Below are positions 17,100 to 26,336 of a stretch of DNA of 64,000 nt, piece after piece. The stretch is from Pseudomonadales bacterium (GTDB lineage Bacteria > Pseudomonadota > Gammaproteobacteria > Pseudomonadales > Halieaceae). The notes under the pieces were generated by a model. The model searched no databases. It was given only the letters and a program-made list of their open reading frames with translations, and was not told where the DNA came from. Location: contig JACKNU010000001.1 of assembly GCA_024234675.1 (NCBI GenBank), forward strand, positions 310,001 through 374,000, given 5' to 3'. Each line of letters starts with the position of its first letter. Within the stretch, counting starts at the first letter, position 1. The position numbers were made by a program, and so were the translations under genes.

Positions 17100-17622
17100 C
17101 GCGCTTGTTGGCGCGCCTGCGCTGGCGCTCCTTCCAGTGCACCGCGACCCGCCAGCGCCAGCTCAGGCTCACCACGAAGTACCCCAGGCAGCCGAAAAAC
17201 AGGCCGCACAGCAGGCATCCCAGCAGAAAGGGCTGCCAGATGCTGATCAGGGTATGTGTCAGCCAGTGGAAGCTGAGGGCGAATTTTACCTCGGTAACCG
17301 GGACGTCCACGATCAGGGCGCCGACCTCGTAGGCCATGAAGAACAGCGCCGGCATGGTCAGGGGGTTGGTCACCCATACCAGGCAGATAGACAGCGGCAG
17401 GTTGCAGCGCAGCAGCAGGGCGAACAGGGCGGCCACCACCATCTGCCCGGGGATGGGCATGAAGGCGATAAACAGCCCCACGAAAAAGGCCATGGACGCC
17501 GAGTAGCGATTGATGTGCCACAGGTTGGTCTCGTAAATCCAGTCACCCAGAAATCGCAGCGACTTGATTTCACGGATACGCGCCACGCTGGGCATTATCG
17601 ATTTGAGAGTCTTTTTCGGCAT
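17083..17622 (-). CDS. DUF2062 domain membrane protein
   Basis: A 179-residue protein with three or four predicted helices. The DUF2062 core is visible as INRYSASMAFFVGLFIAFMPIPGQM, followed by NLPLSICLVWVTNPLTMPALFF. The C-terminus is strongly basic. Function is unknown; homologues lie near lol and comEC genes in pseudomonads. Its 3' end overlaps lolE on the opposite strand. No clear promoter was found in the 183-bp gap shared with comEC. Confidence 0.8.
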   Translation of the reverse strand: MPKKTLKSIMPSVARIREIKSLRFLGDWIYETNLWHINRYSASMAFFVGLFIAFMPIPGQMVVAALFALLLRCNLPLSICLVWVTNPLTMPALFFMAYEVGALIVDVPVTEVKFALSFHWLTHTLISIWQPFLLGCLLCGLFFGCLGYFVVSLSWRWRVAVHWKERQRRRANKRASDPG

Positions 17623-17805
17623 CGCTTCGCTGGCTGGAAGTGCTGTGTTATTCCGCGTTGAGTAATGGTGTACTGACCCCGCGGTCTGGCGATGCCAGTG
17701 GCGGCACTGGGCGGGTTTGTTTTGGCCCCTGCCATTATGCCCCCAAAACGGTGGGTTCTCTAGCGCCCTGCCCGGGCGTCGCCCAGATCACCGGAGGTGA
17801 TCCGC

Positions 17806-20106
17806 ATGCGCTCATGGATGATCGGCCTGCTGCTGGGCATGGCGCCGGTGCCGCTGCTGGCGGTCCTGCCGCCGCCAGGCTTCGCCGGCGGGCTCGCACT
17901 CGCGGGCGGCATCGGCCTGCTGGGCAAAAGCCGGTTCTGGCGCGGCTGCGCCGGGCTGGCGCTCGGCGCAGCCATTGCCATAGCCCACGGACACTGGCTG
18001 CTGCAGGGGCGGCTGGAGGCAGCTTGTGCAGGCCAGCCCACGGCGCTCACCGGCAGGGTGGCATCGCTGCCCAGGCGCAGTGCCATGGCAGATGGCGTCA
18101 CCCGCCAGCGCTTCGAGTTTGACGTCGAGTCGCTGTGCCCTGTGCCCTGCGCCGGTCCGCGCCGGGTCCTGCTGTCCTACTACGGCGAGCAGCAGCTGCA
18201 GCCGGGGCAGTGGTGGCAGTTCACTGCCCGCCTGAAGAAGCCCTGGGGCCTGGCCAATCCCGGGTCCTACAACCTGCAGGCCTGGCTGGCTGAAAGCGGC
18301 ATCGACGCCGTCGGCAGTGTGCTGAAGAACGGGGCCAGCCCACTGCAGCGGCCAACCACTGTCGGGGACCTCGCCAACCGCCTGCGCCACACGATCAGCC
18401 AGCGTATTGCCGCGCAGCCCCTGGGGTCACAGGCAACAGCCGTGTTGGCAGCCATCACGGTGGCGGACAAGAGCGGCATCGATGCCTCCCTCTGGTCGCT
18501 GTTCCAGCTCTACGGGATCAATCACCTGCTGGTGATCTCCGGCCTGCACATCGGCCTTGTGGGGGGAGGGGGGTTCCTGCTCGGTGCGCTGCTGCAGCGC
18601 CTGTTGCTGTCGGGCGGCCTGTCGCTGTCGGGCTTGCCGGCGCTGCTGGCCCTGGCCTGTGCCAGCGCCTACGCGGCGCTGGCGGGTTTCTCCATCTCCA
18701 CCCAGCGGGCCCTGTGCATGCTGGCCTGTTTCCTGCTCGCGGGCGTGCTGGGCCGGCGCAGCAGCGCGGCCAACAGCCTGTTGCTGGCCGCTGCCACCGT
18801 GCTGCTGGTCAATCCACTGGCTTTGCTGGGCAGCGGGTTCTGGTTGTCCTTCGCCGCCGTGGCGGCCCTGTTGTGGCTGGGACATTGGCAGCGCGCGCTG
18901 CCGACCTGGCGGCGCCTGTTGACCACCCACGCCTTTATGTCGCTGGTGATGTTGCCCCTGGGCGGATGGTGGTTTGGCGGCGCAAGCCTGGTCGCGCCGC
19001 TGGCGAACCTGCTGATGATTCCCCTGGTGGGGATGCTGGTGGTGCCGCTGGCGCTGGCGGCGGTCGCCGCCATGTATCTGCTGCCTGCCCTGGAGCCCAC
19101 CCTTTGGGCCCTGGCGGCCTGGCCACTGGAGCAGCTGTTGCCGCCGGCGCAGTACCTGGCGGTGGGCGAACACCGCTGGCTCTACCGGCAACTGGCCCCG
19201 ACCCTGCCCGCGGTCCTGTTGGGTACCCTGGGGGCGGCGCTGCTGGTATTGCCGGTCGCCCTGCGGGTGCGAGCCCTGGCCCTGCTGCTGATGCTGCCCC
19301 TGCTGGTGCCCGCCAGGTGGGCCGGTGACACCCCGCAGGACCTTGTGCGGCTGACGGTCCTGGACGTGGGACAGGGCACCGCGGTAGTGCTGCGCAGTGG
19401 GCGGCGGGTCCTGGTTTACGATACCGGCGGCGGCGACCCGGCAGGCGTTAATATGGCTGTCTCGGTGTTATTGCCGTTCCTGCGCCACGAGGGGGTGAGC
19501 GAACTCGATACCTTTATCGTCAGCCACCCCGACAACGACCACAGCGCCGGCGCCAGCACCGTGCTGGCGGCCATGCCGGTGCGGCGAATTTTTTCCGGCG
19601 GCGAGATGCAACTGCCCGGGGGGCGCCCCTGTGTGGCGGGCCAGGCCTGGGAGTGGCCCGGCGGGGTGCGCTTCCGCTTTCTGTCCCCGGCCCTGGAGCG
19701 TCACTCGGGCCTGGCCTCGAACGACGCCTCCTGTGTGTTGCAGATACAGACCCCGGACCACCGCCTGCTGCTGCCGGGCGATATCGAGGGCACCCGCGAG
19801 CGCGAGCTGGTGCGCTACTGGGGCGCCGCCCTGGCGGGCGACTGGTTACTGCTGCCGCACCACGGTAGCAATACCTCCTCCACCTACACCCTGCTCAAGC
19901 ACGTTCGTCCCGGGATCATTGCCAACAGCAGTGGCTACGCCAATCGATTCGGCCACCCCCACAGGCAGGTCATGGAGCGGCTGGGGCAGTCCGGCGCACA
20001 GTTTTACGATACCGCCAGCGGTGGCGCCCTGCAGTTCGAACTGCGCCCCGGCGCCCCTGTCCTTGTGAGCCGCTACCGCGACAGTATGCGCCGCTTCTGG
20101 ATGTGA
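17806..20106 (+). CDS. comEC: DNA internalisation channel ComEC/Rec2
   Basis: A polytopic inner-membrane protein of 766 residues that forms the channel for single-stranded DNA uptake in natural transformation. It has an N-terminal membrane region and OB-like domain (DUF4131), the competence domain (INHLLVISGLHIGLVGGGG onward) and a C-terminal metallo-beta-lactamase-like domain with SHPDNDHSAG and LLLPGDIEG. ATG 17806 is preferred: GGAGG at 17793-17797 is eight bases away, whereas the GTG at 17797 overlaps that site. The catalytic-looking motifs are intact, so the protein may be functional; other competence genes are not in the window. Confidence 0.94.
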   Translation: MRSWMIGLLLGMAPVPLLAVLPPPGFAGGLALAGGIGLLGKSRFWRGCAGLALGAAIAIAHGHWLLQGRLEAACAGQPTALTGRVASLPRRSAMADGVTRQRFEFDVESLCPVPCAGPRRVLLSYYGEQQLQPGQWWQFTARLKKPWGLANPGSYNLQAWLAESGIDAVGSVLKNGASPLQRPTTVGDLANRLRHTISQRIAAQPLGSQATAVLAAITVADKSGIDASLWSLFQLYGINHLLVISGLHIGLVGGGGFLLGALLQRLLLSGGLSLSGLPALLALACASAYAALAGFSISTQRALCMLACFLLAGVLGRRSSAANSLLLAAATVLLVNPLALLGSGFWLSFAAVAALLWLGHWQRALPTWRRLLTTHAFMSLVMLPLGGWWFGGASLVAPLANLLMIPLVGMLVVPLALAAVAAMYLLPALEPTLWALAAWPLEQLLPPAQYLAVGEHRWLYRQLAPTLPAVLLGTLGAALLVLPVALRVRALALLLMLPLLVPARWAGDTPQDLVRLTVLDVGQGTAVVLRSGRRVLVYDTGGGDPAGVNMAVSVLLPFLRHEGVSELDTFIVSHPDNDHSAGASTVLAAMPVRRIFSGGEMQLPGGRPCVAGQAWEWPGGVRFRFLSPALERHSGLASNDASCVLQIQTPDHRLLLPGDIEGTRERELVRYWGAALAGDWLLLPHHGSNTSSTYTLLKHVRPGIIANSSGYANRFGHPHRQVMERLGQSGAQFYDTASGGALQFELRPGAPVLVSRYRDSMRRFWM

Positions 20107-20140
20107 TTTGTCTGTGTTTATTACCCCGAGGGCCTGTGCG

Positions 20141-20146
20141 TATAAT
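20141..20146 (+). promoter_or_regulatory. Probable -10 box for the exbB-msbA operon
   Basis: TATAAT, followed by a GC-rich discriminator, lies 34 bp before the exbB start in the short comEC-exbB gap. The best -35 is a poor TTTATT at 20117-20122 with an 18-bp spacer. Confidence 0.45.
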
Positions 20147-20179
20147 GGCGCCCACAGACTATAACAGGGGAGTAGGGAC

Positions 20180-20803
20180 GTGCTTGAGCTCGTAACGGCC
20201 GGTGGTTGGCTGATGGTGTTGATTCTGCTGTGCTCCATCGTCGGCCTGGCCATTTGTGTTGAGCGCCTCTACACCCTCAACCCCAAAAAAATCGCCCCCC
20301 CGCATCTGCTGGCCAATGTCTGGAAACAACTCAAGGCCGGCGAACTGGACGCGGAGCGGCTGCGCAAGCTGAAGCAGTCCTCCCCCCTGGGGCGCATCCT
20401 CGCCGCGGGCCTGGGCAACGCCTACCACGGGCGGGACGTGATGAAAGAGAGCATCCAGGAGGCCGCCGGCCACGTGGTGCACGACCTGGAGCGCTACCTC
20501 AATACCCTGGGCACCATCGCCGCGGTGACGCCGCTGCTGGGTCTGCTGGGCACGGTGGTCGGGATGATCCGGGTATTCGCTGAAATCATGGCCCAGGGCA
20601 CCGGCAATGCCAGCGCCCTGGCCGGCGGTATTTCCCAGGCGCTGATTACCACCGCGGCCGGACTGACGGTGGCTATTCCGGCCCTGGTCATGCACCGCTA
20701 TTTTGTCGGCCGGATAGACGGCATCGTGGTCGAGCTGGAGCAGGAAACCATCAAGCTCGTGGACGCCCTGCACAGCGAAGAAAACACGGACAAGTCGGCT
20801 TGA
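20180..20803 (+). CDS. exbB: MotA/TolQ/ExbB family proton channel
   Basis: A 207-residue inner-membrane protein with three helices (about 8-28, 105-130 and 150-175), starting at GTG 20180. The conserved region GTIAAVTPLLGLLGTVVGMI followed by GISQALITTAAGLTVAIPALV is the proton-channel core of the family. With ExbD it would use the proton gradient to energise an outer-membrane process. It sits beside exbD and the lipid A genes, as in pseudomonads, not with tonB, so its partner is unknown. The name ExbB is by family only. Confidence 0.88.
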   Translation: MLELVTAGGWLMVLILLCSIVGLAICVERLYTLNPKKIAPPHLLANVWKQLKAGELDAERLRKLKQSSPLGRILAAGLGNAYHGRDVMKESIQEAAGHVVHDLERYLNTLGTIAAVTPLLGLLGTVVGMIRVFAEIMAQGTGNASALAGGISQALITTAAGLTVAIPALVMHRYFVGRIDGIVVELEQETIKLVDALHSEENTDKSA

Positions 20804-21231
20804 AATTCCGCCGCCAGCGCCGGGAGGAGGTGGGGATCAACCTGACCCCGCTGATCGACGTGGTATTCCTGCTGCTGATCTTTTTCATGGTATCCACCAC
20901 CTTTACCCGGGAAACCCAGTTGAACATCGACCTGCCGGAGGCCGAGGGCAAGCTGGCCGACCCCAGTCCCAACCAGATCGAGATACTGATCGACGAGCAG
21001 GGCGGTTACCGGGTCAACGGGCAGGGCCTGGTGGATAATCGCGCCCGCACCCTGCAGGCGGCCATCTACAAGCTGTCGGCGGGCGATACCACCCTGCCCA
21101 TGATCATCACCGCCGATGCCCAGGCCGCGCACCAGTACGTGGTGCGGGCCATGGACGCGGCGGGGCAGATGGGCTTCGTGCACCTCAGCATTACCACCAG
21201 GCAGCCCGAGGGGGCTGACAGCGGTGACTAG
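20800..21231 (+). CDS. exbD: ExbD/TolR family biopolymer transport protein
   Basis: A 143-residue protein with one N-terminal helix and a periplasmic domain. GINLTPLIDVVFLLLIFFMV contains the conserved membrane aspartate (about residue 20) required for proton coupling. It starts at TTG 20800, overlapping the exbB stop (TTGA), the usual arrangement for coupled translation of the pair. It is followed by msbA. Confidence 0.9.
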   Translation: MKFRRQRREEVGINLTPLIDVVFLLLIFFMVSTTFTRETQLNIDLPEAEGKLADPSPNQIEILIDEQGGYRVNGQGLVDNRARTLQAAIYKLSAGDTTLPMIITADAQAAHQYVVRAMDAAGQMGFVHLSITTRQPEGADSGD

Positions 21232-21271
21232 GCACGCCGGAGTGTCCCGGCGCCGCGGCGGCCCGGAGGCC

Positions 21272-23068
21272 ATGAGCGACTGGCAGATTTACCGCCGCCT
21301 ACTGTCCTACGTAAAGCCCCTGTGGTTCATGTTTGCCCTGAGCCTGGTCGGCTACGTCATTTACTCGGCGGGCAATGTACTGCTGGCCGACCTGCTGCAG
21401 TTCCTGCTCGATTCCCTCAACCAGTCCGACAAGGTGGACTCCGGCATCATCTCCGGAATCGCCTACCGCTACTTCGACACCGGCGGCCTGGACCGCATCG
21501 AGTTCGCGCGGGTGGCGGTGCCGGTGGCCATGGTGATCATGGCGGCTACCCGCGCTACCGGTTTCTTCCTGGGCAATTACTGCATGAACTATGTTTCCCG
21601 CAGTCTGATCCACAAGCTGCGCTGCGAGCTGTTCGACAAGATGCTGGTGGCACCCAGCGCCTACTACGACGGCCAGGCCCAGGGCGCGCTGATTTCCAAG
21701 ATCACCTTCAACGTGGAGCAGGTCAGCGGCGCCGTCACCAAGGCGCTGAAAACCATTGTGCGGGAGGGGCTGACCGTGCTGGCCCTGGCGAGTTACCTGC
21801 TGTACCTCAACTGGCGCCTGTGCCTGGTATTTGCGGTGGTCACCCCGGTTATCGCCGTGGTGGTCACCTTCGTCGGTCGGCATTTCCGGCGCTACAGCCG
21901 CCGTATCCAGGCCTCCATGGGGGACGTGACCCAGGTCTCGGGGGAGAGCATCAGCGGCTTCAAGGAGATCCGCATCTTCGGCGGCCAGCAACAGCAGCAC
22001 CAGCGGTTTCGCCAGGCCAGCCAGTACAACCGCTCCCAGAACCTGAAACTGGCATTCGTCGAGGGTTTGAGTACGCCCGTTATCCAGAGCCTGCTGGCCC
22101 TGGCCCTCGCCACCCTGGTGTGGTTTGCCCTGGGGCCGGACATCCTGGGGGGCTTTACCGCCGGCTCCCTGGTCGCGTTCCTGACCGCCGCCACCCAGCT
22201 GGGCAAACCCATCCGCCAGTTGAGTGAGGTGCAGAGCGAAATCCAGCGCGGCCTGGCCGCCGCGGAGGATATTTTCGCGCAGCTGGACCAGGATACCGAG
22301 ATCGACCGGGGCACTCACGTCACCCCGCGGGCCCGCGGCGAACTCAGCCTGCGCCATGTCGCGTTTACCTATCCCGGCGCCCGCGACCAGGTGCTGCGGG
22401 ATATCTGTCTGGATATTCCCGCCGGCAACACCGTGGCACTGGTAGGCCGCTCCGGCAGCGGCAAGACCACGCTGGTCCAGCTGCTGGCCCGGTTTTACCA
22501 GCCTGGCGAGGGCCAGATACTGCTGGACGGCGTGCCCCTGGGTAACTACCAGCTGGCCAATCTGCGCGCCCAGCTGGCCATGGTCTCCCAGCAGGTAACC
22601 CTGTTCCACGACACGGTGCGCAACAACATCGCCTTCGGAGCCCTGGCCGATGCCAGTGATGAGGCGGTGCGGGCGGCCGCGGACGCCGCCTATGCAACAA
22701 ACTTCATAGAGGCACTTCCGCAGGGTTTTGACACCGTGCTGGGGGACGATGGCGGCGGCCTCAGCGGTGGCCAGCGCCAGCGCCTGGCCATTGCCCGGGC
22801 AATTCTGAAGGACGCGCCGGTACTGATCCTGGACGAGGCGACCTCGGCCCTGGACAACGAATCGGAACACCACATTCAGCAAGCCCTGGAGCACGTCATG
22901 TCCGGCCGCACCACGATCGTGATCGCCCACCGGCTGAGCACGGTGGAACGAGCCGACAGCATCGTGGTGATGGATGCGGGCGCCATCGTCGCCCGCGGCA
23001 GTCACGGGCAACTGCTGGCCCAGGGCGGTCTCTACGCCAGGTTGTACCACCAGCAGTTCGCCGATTGA
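21272..23068 (+). CDS. msbA: Lipid A export ATP-binding/permease MsbA
   Basis: A homodimeric ABC half-transporter of 598 residues that flips core-lipid A across the inner membrane. The six-helix domain covers about 15-325. Walker A (GRSGSGKT) is at 392-399, the ABC signature is LSGGQRQR, Walker B is VLILDEATSALD and the switch histidine lies in IAHRLSTV. The start is uncertain: ATG 21272 gives the familial MSDWQIYRRLLSYVKP but has GGAGG only two bases away; GTG 21224, overlapping the exbD end, would add 16 residues. It overlaps lpxK by one base (TGATG). Confidence 0.95.
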   Translation: MSDWQIYRRLLSYVKPLWFMFALSLVGYVIYSAGNVLLADLLQFLLDSLNQSDKVDSGIISGIAYRYFDTGGLDRIEFARVAVPVAMVIMAATRATGFFLGNYCMNYVSRSLIHKLRCELFDKMLVAPSAYYDGQAQGALISKITFNVEQVSGAVTKALKTIVREGLTVLALASYLLYLNWRLCLVFAVVTPVIAVVVTFVGRHFRRYSRRIQASMGDVTQVSGESISGFKEIRIFGGQQQQHQRFRQASQYNRSQNLKLAFVEGLSTPVIQSLLALALATLVWFALGPDILGGFTAGSLVAFLTAATQLGKPIRQLSEVQSEIQRGLAAAEDIFAQLDQDTEIDRGTHVTPRARGELSLRHVAFTYPGARDQVLRDICLDIPAGNTVALVGRSGSGKTTLVQLLARFYQPGEGQILLDGVPLGNYQLANLRAQLAMVSQQVTLFHDTVRNNIAFGALADASDEAVRAAADAAYATNFIEALPQGFDTVLGDDGGGLSGGQRQRLAIARAILKDAPVLILDEATSALDNESEHHIQQALEHVMSGRTTIVIAHRLSTVERADSIVVMDAGAIVARGSHGQLLAQGGLYARLYHQQFAD

Positions 23069-24048
23069 TGGGTGCCCGGGCCGAAACGCTGGTCGCGGCG
23101 TGGTATCGCGGCGCCTGGTGGCTGTGGCTGCTGCGGCCCGTCGAGGGCCTGTTCCGTTTGCTGGCGGCCCTGCGCCGCTGGCTATACGGCAGCGGGCTGT
23201 TGTCGGTCTACCGGGCGCCGGTGCCGGTGGTCGTCGTCGGCAATATCACCGTGGGCGGCACCGGCAAGACGCCCGTGGTTATCGCCCTGGTCGAGTCCCT
23301 GCAGGCGCGGGGCATAGCCGTGGGGGTGGTCAGCCGCGGTTACGGCGCCGGGTCGGGGGCCGGCAGCCACCTGGTCGGTGAGCACAGCACGGCCCGGGAT
23401 TGCGGCGACGAAGCGCTGCTTATCCAGCGGCGTACCGGCTGCCCCTGCGCGGTCTCGGCATCCCGTCCCGAGGCCGTTCGAGCCCTGCTGGCGGCAGCGC
23501 CCGTGCAGCTGATACTCAGCGACGACGGCCTGCAGCACTATGCCCTGGCCCGGGATATGGAAATCGCCGTGCTGGATGCGGCGCGCGGCACAGGCAATGG
23601 TTTCTGCCTGCCGGCGGGGCCCCTGCGGGAGCCGCTGTCGCGCCTGCAGCGGGTGGATCGCGTCCTCTACCGGGGCAGCGACGATGCCGATTCCGGCGTC
23701 CGGTATCGCGCCGTGGCGCTGGTCAATGTGGCCACTGGCGAGCAGCGCCCGGCGGCGCCCGACCGGCCGGGGCAGGGTGTCCACGCGGTGGCCGGCATAG
23801 GCCAGCCGGAGCAATTCTTTGCCACCCTGGCAACGCTGGGCTTCCGGGCACAGCCGCACGCCTTCGGCGATCACCACGATTATTCGGCAGCTGACTTCAG
23901 CGCGCTGGTGGACAAGCGGATTATCATGACCGAGAAGGACGCGGTAAAATGCCGGACCCTGGCTGGCGCCGATGCCTGGTACCTGAAAATCGAAGCGCAA
24001 TTGCCGCCCACCCTGACCACGGCGGTGGCGGCCCTGGCCAGGCCCTGA
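23068..24048 (+). CDS. lpxK: Tetraacyldisaccharide 4'-kinase LpxK
   Basis: LpxK, 326 residues, phosphorylates the 4' position of the lipid A precursor. An N-terminal amphipathic helix region is followed by the P-loop GNITVGGTGKTP at 58-69, then LSDDGLQHYAL with the catalytic aspartates, and DAARGTGNG. It lies directly between msbA and kdsB with 18 bp before kdsB; the small Trm112-like gene found there in pseudomonads is absent. Complete. Confidence 0.96.
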   Translation: MGARAETLVAAWYRGAWWLWLLRPVEGLFRLLAALRRWLYGSGLLSVYRAPVPVVVVGNITVGGTGKTPVVIALVESLQARGIAVGVVSRGYGAGSGAGSHLVGEHSTARDCGDEALLIQRRTGCPCAVSASRPEAVRALLAAAPVQLILSDDGLQHYALARDMEIAVLDAARGTGNGFCLPAGPLREPLSRLQRVDRVLYRGSDDADSGVRYRAVALVNVATGEQRPAAPDRPGQGVHAVAGIGQPEQFFATLATLGFRAQPHAFGDHHDYSAADFSALVDKRIIMTEKDAVKCRTLAGADAWYLKIEAQLPPTLTTAVAALARP

Positions 24049-24066
24049 TATCCGGACGGAGTACGC

Positions 24067-24837
24067 ATGTCTTTCAATATTGTCATTCCAGCCCGCTACG
24101 GCTCCACCCGCCTGCCGGGCAAGCCCCTGCTGGACATTGCCGGCAAGCCCATGGTGCAGCGCGTGTGGGAACAGGCGCGCAGGAGCGGTGCAGCCGAGGT
24201 CATCATCGCCACCGATGACCAGCGCATCGCCGATGCCGCCGGGGCCTTCGGCGCCAGCGTCTGCATGACCCGCGCCGATCATCCCTCCGGTACCGACCGG
24301 CTGCAGGAAGTGGCGACCCGCTGCGGCTGGGGGGACGAGCAGATCGTGGTGAACGTGCAGGGAGACGAGCCGCTGATCCCGCCCGCAGTTATCGACCAGG
24401 TGGCGGCCAACCTCTCGGCGAAGGCCGGCGCCGGTATGGCCACCCTGTGCGAACCCATAGGTGAGGTGCGGGAACTGCTGGACCCGAATGCCGTCAAGGT
24501 GGTGTTCGACGCCCGGGGCATGGCCCTGTATTTCAGCCGCGCCACCATTCCCTGGCCGCGGGACGCTTTCAGGTCGCAGCCCGGGGCGATGCCGGGGCAG
24601 GGCAGCTGGTACCGTCATATCGGCATCTACGCCTACCGCACCGCCTTCCTGCACCGCTACGTCACCTGGGAACCGGCCCCCCTGGAGCAACTGGAGCAGC
24701 TGGAACAGCTGCGGGCACTGTACAACGGCACCGGTATTCATGTGGCCCGGGCCTGCTGTACGGTACCCGGGGGCGTCGATACCCAGTCCGACCTGGATAC
24801 GGTGCGCGCCAGCTTCGCTGCGGAGCAGGCACCTTGA
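24067..24837 (+). CDS. kdsB: CMP-Kdo synthetase KdsB
   Basis: KdsB, 256 residues, activates Kdo with CTP for lipopolysaccharide inner-core synthesis in the cytoplasm. The nucleotide-binding N-terminus is IPARYGSTRLPGKPL, followed by MTRADHPSGTDRLQEV and VNVQGDEPLIPP. The C-terminal LEQLEQLEQLR is a small repeat at a position where the family normally has LEQLEALEQLR-like sequence. It overlaps the phosphatase gene by four bases (TTGA). Confidence 0.97.
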   Translation: MSFNIVIPARYGSTRLPGKPLLDIAGKPMVQRVWEQARRSGAAEVIIATDDQRIADAAGAFGASVCMTRADHPSGTDRLQEVATRCGWGDEQIVVNVQGDEPLIPPAVIDQVAANLSAKAGAGMATLCEPIGEVRELLDPNAVKVVFDARGMALYFSRATIPWPRDAFRSQPGAMPGQGSWYRHIGIYAYRTAFLHRYVTWEPAPLEQLEQLEQLRALYNGTGIHVARACCTVPGGVDTQSDLDTVRASFAAEQAP

Positions 24838-25328
24838 GCGCTGCCGGGCCACCCACCCGGGTGTTGTTCGTCTGCCTGGGCAATATCTGCCGCTCACCCA
24901 CCGCCCACGGTGTCTTCGCCGCGCTGGTGGAGCGCGACGGCCTGGCAGGCAGTATCGAGGTCGATTCCTGCGGCACCGGCGGTTGGCATGTGGGCGAACC
25001 ACCCGACAGGCGCGCCACGCTGGAGGCGGGCGCCCGCGGGTACGACCTGCGATCGCTGCGCGCACGGCAGTTGCGCGCGGACGACTTCCGGCGCTTTGAT
25101 TACATGCTCGCCATGGATGAAAACAACCTGGCCGATATGCGGACCCTGTGCCCCGGCGATTTCAGTGGTCACCTGGGCCTGTTCCTGGATTTCGCCCCAC
25201 AGCGCGGCGAGCGGGAGGTTCCCGATCCCTACTACGGCGGCGACGAGGGCTTTGCCCACGTGCTGGACCTGGTGGAAGCGGCCAGCGAGGGGCTGCTGCG
25301 GGAGATCCGCCGTGCGCGTGCTGACTGA
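24834..25328 (+). CDS. Low-molecular-weight protein tyrosine phosphatase
   Basis: A 164-residue enzyme starting at TTG 24834. The phosphate-binding loop CLGNICRS has the nucleophile C14 and R20; the general acid is D131 in VPDPYYGG. It dephosphorylates phosphotyrosine proteins, classically those regulating polysaccharide assembly, though no cognate kinase is in the window. It is embedded between kdsB and murB with overlaps on both sides, as in pseudomonads. Confidence 0.93.
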   Translation: MSAAGPPTRVLFVCLGNICRSPTAHGVFAALVERDGLAGSIEVDSCGTGGWHVGEPPDRRATLEAGARGYDLRSLRARQLRADDFRRFDYMLAMDENNLADMRTLCPGDFSGHLGLFLDFAPQRGEREVPDPYYGGDEGFAHVLDLVEAASEGLLREIRRARAD

Positions 25329-26334
25329 GGAGCCGCTGCTGCGCTACAACACGCTGGCCCTGCAGGGCCGGGCGCGGGCGTTCCTGCAAGTGCGCGCAGC
25401 GGCGGAACTGGAGCGCGCCCTGGCGTGGGCCCGCCGCCAGCAGTTGCCGGTTATTCCGCTGGGGGAGGGCAGCAACGTGGTGCTCGCCGGTGATATCGAG
25501 GCGCTGGTCCTGCGCATGGCGATCACCGGCATCGAATTGCTGGAGGAAGACGATAAGCAGGCCAGCCTGCGGGTCGCCGCGGGCGAGGTCTGGCATCCGC
25601 TGGTGGAGTGGACGTTGCGGCGTGGCTATTACGGCCTGGAAAACCTGGCCCTGATTCCCGGCACGGTCGGCGCCGCCCCGGTGCAGAACATCGGCGCCTA
25701 CGGGGTGGAACTGGCGTCGTTCGTGCGGGCCGTGCACTGCGTTGATATAGCCTCGGGGCGGGAGCACACCCTGGCGGGCGCAGCCTGCGAATTCGGCTAT
25801 CGCGACAGTATTTTCAAGCGCAGCCTGCGGGACCAGGTGATTATTACGGCGGTGGACCTGCAACTGCAGCGCAAGCCCGCGCTGCAGGTCAACTATCCGG
25901 CGCTGGCGGCGGCGCTGGCCCAGCAGCCTGCCGCTGCAATCACGCCGCAGGCGGTGTTCGACGCCGTGGTAGGCATTCGTCGCAGCAAGCTGCCCGATCC
26001 CGCGCGGATCCCCAATGCCGGCAGCTTCTTCAAGAACCCGGTCGTGGCTGCGGCCCTGGCCGCGGAACTGGCGGCGCGATTTCCGGGGTTGCCGCAGTAT
26101 CCCCAGGCGGATGGCCAGGTCAAGCTGGCGGCCGCCTGGCTGATCGAGTACTGCGGCTGGAAGGGCAGGTGTCGCGGCGGCTTCGGGGTGCACCCGGAGC
26201 ACGCCCTGGTACTGGTCAATCGGGGCGGCAGCAGCGGCGCAGACCTGCTGGCACTGGCGGCGGAGGTGGCCGCCTCGGTGTGCGACAATTTTGGCATCGC
26301 CCTGGAAATTGAGCCCAGGGTATACGGTGCATAG
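25312..26334 (+). CDS. murB: UDP-N-acetylenolpyruvoylglucosamine reductase MurB
   Basis: MurB, 340 residues, is the FAD-dependent reductase that makes UDP-MurNAc for peptidoglycan. Start GTG 25312 has GGAG eight bases upstream and gives MRVLTEEPLLRYNTL. FAD-binding features are PLGEGSNVVL and IPGTVGAAPVQNIGAYGVE; YRDSIFK marks the E. coli-like type I enzyme. The catalytic serine is S238 in NAGSFFKNP. It overlaps the phosphatase gene by 17 bp and precedes uvrC by two bases. Confidence 0.96.
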   Translation: MRVLTEEPLLRYNTLALQGRARAFLQVRAAAELERALAWARRQQLPVIPLGEGSNVVLAGDIEALVLRMAITGIELLEEDDKQASLRVAAGEVWHPLVEWTLRRGYYGLENLALIPGTVGAAPVQNIGAYGVELASFVRAVHCVDIASGREHTLAGAACEFGYRDSIFKRSLRDQVIITAVDLQLQRKPALQVNYPALAAALAQQPAAAITPQAVFDAVVGIRRSKLPDPARIPNAGSFFKNPVVAAALAAELAARFPGLPQYPQADGQVKLAAAWLIEYCGWKGRCRGGFGVHPEHALVLVNRGGSSGADLLALAAEVAASVCDNFGIALEIEPRVYGA

Positions 26335-26336
26335 GT